From Betaproteobacteria bacterium (GTDB lineage: Bacteria > Pseudomonadota > Gammaproteobacteria > Burkholderiales > SG8-41), in the NCBI GenBank assembly GCA_029863175.1, contig JAOTVX010000030.1:1-47181 (forward strand): 47,181 bases of DNA, given 5' to 3'. The notes under the pieces were generated by a model, which was not told where the DNA came from, ran no database searches, and worked only from the letters and a program-made list of their open reading frames with translations. How positions within the stretch are numbered: position 1 is the first letter of the stretch; every line of letters begins with the position of its first letter. Below, piece by piece: positions 44,833-47,181 of this stretch. Both the position numbers and the translations under genes were made by a program.

Positions 44833-45809
44833 CGTTGCCACTTGTCCCTGTTAGCCCGCCACCATTCCACGGTCCGGCGCACGCCTTCCTGCGGCGTCGC
44901 CTCCGCTTGCCACCGCAGGACTTCTTTTGCTTTTTCGCAATCGAGCGCGCGGTGTGCAACGGTCGTCGGGGAGGCGCAATCGTACACGATCTGCGACGGT
45001 TTGTGCTCGGCCGCCTCGAGCGCAAGTTTCGAGACTTCTCCGACGGTCGTGACGCATCCCGATCCGATGTTGAACACATCGAATCGCACGTTCGTCGCTT
45101 CGAGCATGGCGAGGATCGCCCGCCCAAAGTCGTCGGCGTACAGGATATCGCGTCCCACGCCGGCGCTGCCCCAGATGACAAACGGATCGTCCCCCGCCAC
45201 TGCCTTGCGCACCAACGCTGCGACAAAGTGAGACGAAGCCGGGTCGAAACGGGAAAAAGGACCATATACATTGGACAAGCGCGCCACGAGAACATCGATC
45301 CCAGTCGCTTCGTGCCAGAAACGGCACAGCTTTTCTGCATAACGCTTTGTCCAGCCGACACCAAAGTACGCCCGGGGCGGATCGCTGGACCAATCAAGCT
45401 GATCCTCCTTGATAGCGCCGACAAAGTCCTGATAAACGCTTGCGGTGCCAACGTATACGGTGCGCCGTACTCCAGCGTCATGGAGTGCCTCCAGCATCCG
45501 CGCATCCATGACAACGTTATCGGTAACCTGCGCCCATGGACGCTCGCGGGCCTCGCGCGCGCCACCCGTTCGCGCCGCGGCGAGGACGGCACAGTCACAA
45601 CCAGCAAGCAAAGGCGCCCACTTTGTCTCGCGCGCCAGGTCTGCCGCGACGTACTCCACTCTCGCGTCGTCCACGAAAGCGCCCGTACGGCTGCGGTAAG
45701 GTACCCGCACCCGAATATCGCGCACTTTCGACAGCACCTCGCGCAGAACTGCGCCGCCGGCAAGCCCGGTACCACCCGCTATGAACAGCCTCTTGCCCTC
45801 TAAATACAT
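44829..45809 (-). CDS. NAD-dependent epimerase/dehydratase, Tyr of Tyr-x3-Lys replaced
   Basis: 326 residues. GDP-fucose-synthase-like extended SDR with IAGGTGLAGGAVL for cofactor, TASVYQD in the Ser position and ARLSNVYGPFSRFD downstream. The family's YGWxKR active site reads Val151-Gly-Trp-Thr-Lys155: the lysine is kept, the tyrosine is valine, although Tyr148 lies three residues earlier. Homologous to the next gene. Likely a nucleotide-sugar epimerase/reductase, but catalysis is doubtful or altered. Confidence 0.82.
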   Translation of the reverse strand: MYLEGKRLFIAGGTGLAGGAVLREVLSKVRDIRVRVPYRSRTGAFVDDARVEYVAADLARETKWAPLLAGCDCAVLAAARTGGAREARERPWAQVTDNVVMDARMLEALHDAGVRRTVYVGTASVYQDFVGAIKEDQLDWSSDPPRAYFGVGWTKRYAEKLCRFWHEATGIDVLVARLSNVYGPFSRFDPASSHFVAALVRKAVAGDDPFVIWGSAGVGRDILYADDFGRAILAMLEATNVRFDVFNIGSGCVTTVGEVSKLALEAAEHKPSQIVYDCASPTTVAHRALDCEKAKEVLRWQAEATPQEGVRRTVEWWRANRDKWQR

Positions 45810-45941
45810 GGTCTGGCGTCGCTATTGGGACGTGCGGAGCACGCGTCGGCTAGCACCCGGTACTAATGTAGAGGGTCTACACCCATGGCCCATTTTGTGG
45901 GAGGCCATTGGTATCGATATCGAGCAAGCCGAGGGCGTCCA

Positions 45942-46907
45942 CTACCGTCCTTCGGCCCTGGCGCAGTCCCGATACCACGCGACGGTATCCGCTATGCCTT
46001 GCTCGAGTGAAACGGAAGGCACAAAGCCGAGCGTCCGCTCGGCTTTCGAAGTGTCGACCTTGCGCACTGGGATCACCGTAGGCCGCGACGGATTGAACAC
46101 GACCGTCGCATTGCTATGTCCTGCCGCGGTCAAGACGGTCCGAACCAAACTATTGACCGTCACCGCCTTGCCGTGCCCAATGTTGAGCGGGTCGCAAACA
46201 GCGTGTTTCTCCAGGGCCAGCAGGCTACCCGTGACGAGGTCGGTCACATGGAGAAAGTCTCGAACCTCGTTGCCTGTACCCCAGACCTCAAACGGATCCT
46301 CCCTCGCCACGGCACGGCGGATAAGAGCCGGGATCACGTGGCTGGCAAGCGAATCGAAGTTGTCGTAGCGGCCATAAATCGCGGTCGGCCGGACGATGGC
46401 AATGCCGATCTCCAACTTGGACGCGAGGAATTCGCTCATGCGCTCTAGGTAACGGCGCATCCACCCATAGCCGAAATAAGCGGGATGTGGAGGACCGCCC
46501 CACATCTCTTCCTCCTTCACGGGATGGTCAGCCACCGGGTAGCCGGTGCTGCTGCTGAACACAAGGAAGCGTTGGACGCCCATCTCGGCGGCAGCCTGCA
46601 GCATTTGCGCGGTCAGGACCAGATTCAGCGTAATGGATGACACGGCGTGGCTCGTGGAATTCCCGGCTGCGCCAACACTACCGGCCGCGTGAATCACGAA
46701 ATTGACACCATCGCAGACCCCTCGACAATCTTCCAGTCGGGAGAGGTCCGCTTGAACCACCTCGATGCCTGGGTCCTGAACGATCATCGGGCGCCGGTGT
46801 ATCGGAACGCGAATACGCGCGCCCCGGGCCAGAAGCGCCCGCACGAAATGCGTTCCTACGAAACCGGCGCCCCCCGTCACCAAGAGGCGCTTACCTTCAT
46901 AGAACAT
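45942..46907 (-). CDS. NAD-dependent epimerase/dehydratase, Lys of Tyr-x3-Lys replaced
   Basis: 321 residues, paralogous to the gene at 44829-45809. VTGGAGFVGTHFVRALL binds cofactor, and VFSSSTGYPV and RPTAIYGRYDNFD are typical of the family. At the active site Tyr147 is kept but the lysine is Arg151 (YGWMRR). The 131-base gap to the downstream paralogue is free of repeats and genes. First gene of the minus-strand sugar operon. Confidence 0.82.
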   Translation of the reverse strand: MFYEGKRLLVTGGAGFVGTHFVRALLARGARIRVPIHRRPMIVQDPGIEVVQADLSRLEDCRGVCDGVNFVIHAAGSVGAAGNSTSHAVSSITLNLVLTAQMLQAAAEMGVQRFLVFSSSTGYPVADHPVKEEEMWGGPPHPAYFGYGWMRRYLERMSEFLASKLEIGIAIVRPTAIYGRYDNFDSLASHVIPALIRRAVAREDPFEVWGTGNEVRDFLHVTDLVTGSLLALEKHAVCDPLNIGHGKAVTVNSLVRTVLTAAGHSNATVVFNPSRPTVIPVRKVDTSKAERTLGFVPSVSLEQGIADTVAWYRDCARAEGR

Positions 46908-47130
46908 CGTTACTTGAACTCAACCATGCTCGGAAACGCGCGGAGTACCGGGCTGCACGAAGCTTAACAGTACGTCGCCCACAATGGAGCTATGGTCGAC
47001 GTCCTCGTTCGGGTCCATACACGTTCATGCAAGACACGAAGCCACCAGGCAGGACGCGCGCCTAGTATCGTGACACGTTAATTACGAAACATTATAATGG
47101 CGCATCTCCACAGCCTGAGGAGGGCGCGCG

Positions 47131-47181
47131 ATGCACCAAACGAAACTGAGTCTGAGCAAACGGGAGCGTGAGGTGGTGCTG
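47131..47181 (+). CDS. Start of an unidentified gene, cut by the window end
   Basis: Seventeen codons (MHQTKLSLSKREREVVL) with GAGGAGG eight bases before the ATG, a strong ribosome site. LSKREREVVL is reminiscent of a helix-turn-helix or transposase N terminus, but too little is present to assign it. The 223-base gap before it contains no gene that I can support; a TATAAT lies at about 47093-47098. Confidence 0.45.
   Translation, partial: MHQTKLSLSKREREVVL

Overview
The window reads as a high-GC, LPS-bearing Gram-negative chromosome, most likely a betaproteobacterium. The evidence is the gene vocabulary and order: glnA / DUF4124 / ntrB with NtrC boxes and a sigma-54 promoter, pcm-tolC, waaA and waaC, UppP, MacAB, and thiC behind a TPP riboswitch. 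This assignment is inferred from gene content. No rRNA, tRNA, transposase or CRISPR array was seen.

Layout. 1-4.3 kb: nitrogen control (ntrB, a DUF4124 protein, glnA) and a rhodanese. 4.3-9.5 kb: uppP, a MacB-type ABC exporter (permease, ATPase, adaptor) and a small exported protein. 9.7-11.7 kb: thiC and its riboswitch. 11.8-16.9 kb: a complete-looking partner-switching module (RsbW-like kinase, STAS antagonist, CHASE2-SpoIIE phosphatase) interleaved with an MBL hydrolase, a FecR protein and an OmpA lipoprotein. 17.1-22.5 kb: pcm, tolC, 5-formyl-THF cyclo-ligase, waaA, waaC. 22.6-28.1 kb: a cysC remnant and the dTDP-L-rhamnose genes rmlB, a divergent rmlD paralogue, rmlA, rmlC, rmlD. 28.2-29.9 kb: nadE. 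30.1-46.9 kb: a surface polysaccharide locus with nucleotide-sugar enzymes (GDP-mannose 3,5-epimerase-like, UDP-glucose dehydrogenase-like, GDP-mannose 4,6-dehydratase-like, two diverged epimerases), a two-subunit transketolase, glycosyltransferases, FkbM/TylF-type methyltransferases and a Wzm/Wzt ABC exporter. The last 51 bases open an unidentified gene.

The strongest non-gene signal is a system of short-period intergenic repeats. From base 28 to about 30,080 most intergenic gaps carry degenerate heptamer arrays, typically (GTGAATG)n on the left and the reverse complement on the right, so each gap is a long imperfect inverted repeat. There are also octamer (9563-9692) and 10-12 bp (CCACGGAAACACACGG) versions, and one family is nested inside another at 21371-21598. 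The arrays run into gene ends: at least six genes have their stop codon inside the first repeat unit, and five heptamers lie in frame inside rmlB. They resemble in style the heptanucleotide STRR repeats of cyanobacteria. I do not recognise a named proteobacterial family.

The repeats stop at about 30,080 and none was seen in the remaining 17 kb, which is also where most gene remnants lie (manC, an SDR scar, an FkbM paralogue, a glycosyltransferase piece). I infer that the polysaccharide locus has a different history from its flank and has been remodelled by deletion, often leaving both gene ends in place.
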